The translations under genes and the position numbers were made by a program. The notes beneath the pieces are model-generated. The model saw only the letters and a program-made list of their open reading frames with translations. It was not told the DNA's origin and did no database searches. From assembly GCA_009911195.1 (NCBI GenBank), contig QXWV01000028.1, positions 48,262 through 112,261 of the forward strand: a DNA stretch of 64,000 nucleotides, in the 5' to 3' direction. The stretch comes from Lachnospiraceae bacterium (GTDB taxonomy: Bacteria > Bacillota > Clostridia > Lachnospirales > Lachnospiraceae). This document shows, piece by piece, positions 63,737-64,000 of the stretch (the first letter of the stretch is position 1; the number at the start of each line of letters is the position of its first letter).

Positions 63737-63800
63737 GTTTGTGTCCGCACTGCATCCGCAAACCCTGTAATATACAAAAAAGCAGTGCAGAAAAGAGGAG
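63737..63800 (+). promoter_or_regulatory. Paired-stem 5' leader element upstream of the last lipoprotein gene
   Basis: GTTTGTG (63737-63743) pairs with CGCAAAC (63757-63763) with one wobble pair. Their loop contains GCACTGC (63747-63753), which pairs with GCAGTGC (63782-63788), followed by AGAAAAGAGGAG and ATG 63808. Stem order and spacing match the copies at 34480 and 57686, with different paired bases. Confidence 0.65.
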
Positions 63801-63807
63801 AAAAATT

Positions 63808-64000
63808 ATGAAAAAGAAAGTAGTTATGTTATTGACAACAGTAGCAACATGTGCAGCCCTGATGATGGCTTGCGGCAATACGGAAGCAGAAGCTCCGGTT
63901 ACAGAGCCTGCAGTAGAAGAAGAAGCAGAAGTACAGGATGAGACTGCAGCGGATGCAGAGGCAGAAGCTCCTGAAGCAGATGCAGCAACAGATGCAGAGG
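63808..64000 (+). CDS. Lipoprotein, 3' end outside the window
   Basis: ATG 63808 follows GAGGAG. The signal (KKKVVMLLTTVATCAALMM) ends in the lipobox MMAC, and the next 40 residues are an Ala/Glu-rich acidic linker (TEAEAPVTEPAVEEEAEV). This is the layout of surface solute-binding lipoproteins in Lachnospiraceae. The ligand-binding domain lies beyond the window, so no substrate can be given. Confidence 0.75.
   Translation, partial: MKKKVVMLLTTVATCAALMMACGNTEAEAPVTEPAVEEEAEVQDETAADAEAEAPEADAATDAE

Overview
The window looks like chromosome from a gut Lachnospiraceae (Clostridium cluster XIVa) bacterium. This rests on the gene repertoire (PTS, ABC sugar uptake, GH2/GH1/GH13/GH127 enzymes, DUF4173, DUF3810, YesM/YesN two-component pairs), the strong AGGAGG ribosome sites and the A+T-rich base composition. 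The genus cannot be fixed from sequence reading alone. No rRNA, tRNA or CRISPR array was seen.

Layout. 1-6000: end of a glycogen debranching enzyme gene, an S1-domain protein, a cytidylate-kinase-like protein, a 4 x 91-bp hairpin array, a nitroreductase and a flotillin. 6000-15100: lacZ, a PrsA/SurA-like membrane foldase, an AEC transporter, and an ABC ATPase with its exporter subunit. 14232-20458: a beta-glucoside block (RpiR regulator, three-domain PTS permease, frameshifted 6-phospho-beta-glucosidase) followed by an alpha-glucosidase whose ribosome site lies inside a 13-bp inverted repeat. 20470-25000: two metallophosphoesterases, a DUF4474-like protein and two GntR/UTRA regulators. 25289-29461: a fructoselysine-type operon (FrlB-like deglycase, four-part mannose-family PTS, HAD phosphatase). 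29774-35340: two MATE exporters, a DUF4173 protein and an XRE/DUF2975 pair.

35673-44230 is the most interesting part: an 8.5-kb integrated element. It has a large serine recombinase at its left end and a Rep protein of the CRESS-DNA virus/plasmid type (HUH endonuclease plus SF3 helicase). It also has a GC-rich stem-loop whose loop carries GAGTATTAC on the minus strand, matching the NANTATTAC nick-site consensus of circular ssDNA viruses. The rest is a set of small unrecognised genes. The element sits inside an XRE-HTH/ABC-ATPase fusion gene. Both gene halves are visible and join in frame across an 11-bp duplicated core, and the inferred circular junction has an 8-bp dyad around the core.

44231-64000: the ABC half and its FtsX-like permease, a DUF3810 metalloprotease-like protein, a DUF6056-like membrane protein with a 9-G tract and a frameshift, a frameshifted exonuclease III, a YesM/YesN pair, a hybrid histidine kinase, and a sugar ABC importer feeding two GH127 beta-L-arabinofuranosidases. 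The window ends in the start of a lipoprotein gene.

A second theme is a recurring 5'-leader architecture upstream of lacZ, the DUF4173 gene, an ABC permease and the last lipoprotein. In it, one hairpin encloses the 5' arm of a second stem whose 3' arm abuts an AGAAATGAGG-type ribosome site. The stems differ in sequence but keep their pairing. Three genes carry one-base frameshifts and a fourth probably does, so either local decay or indel errors in the assembly must be considered.
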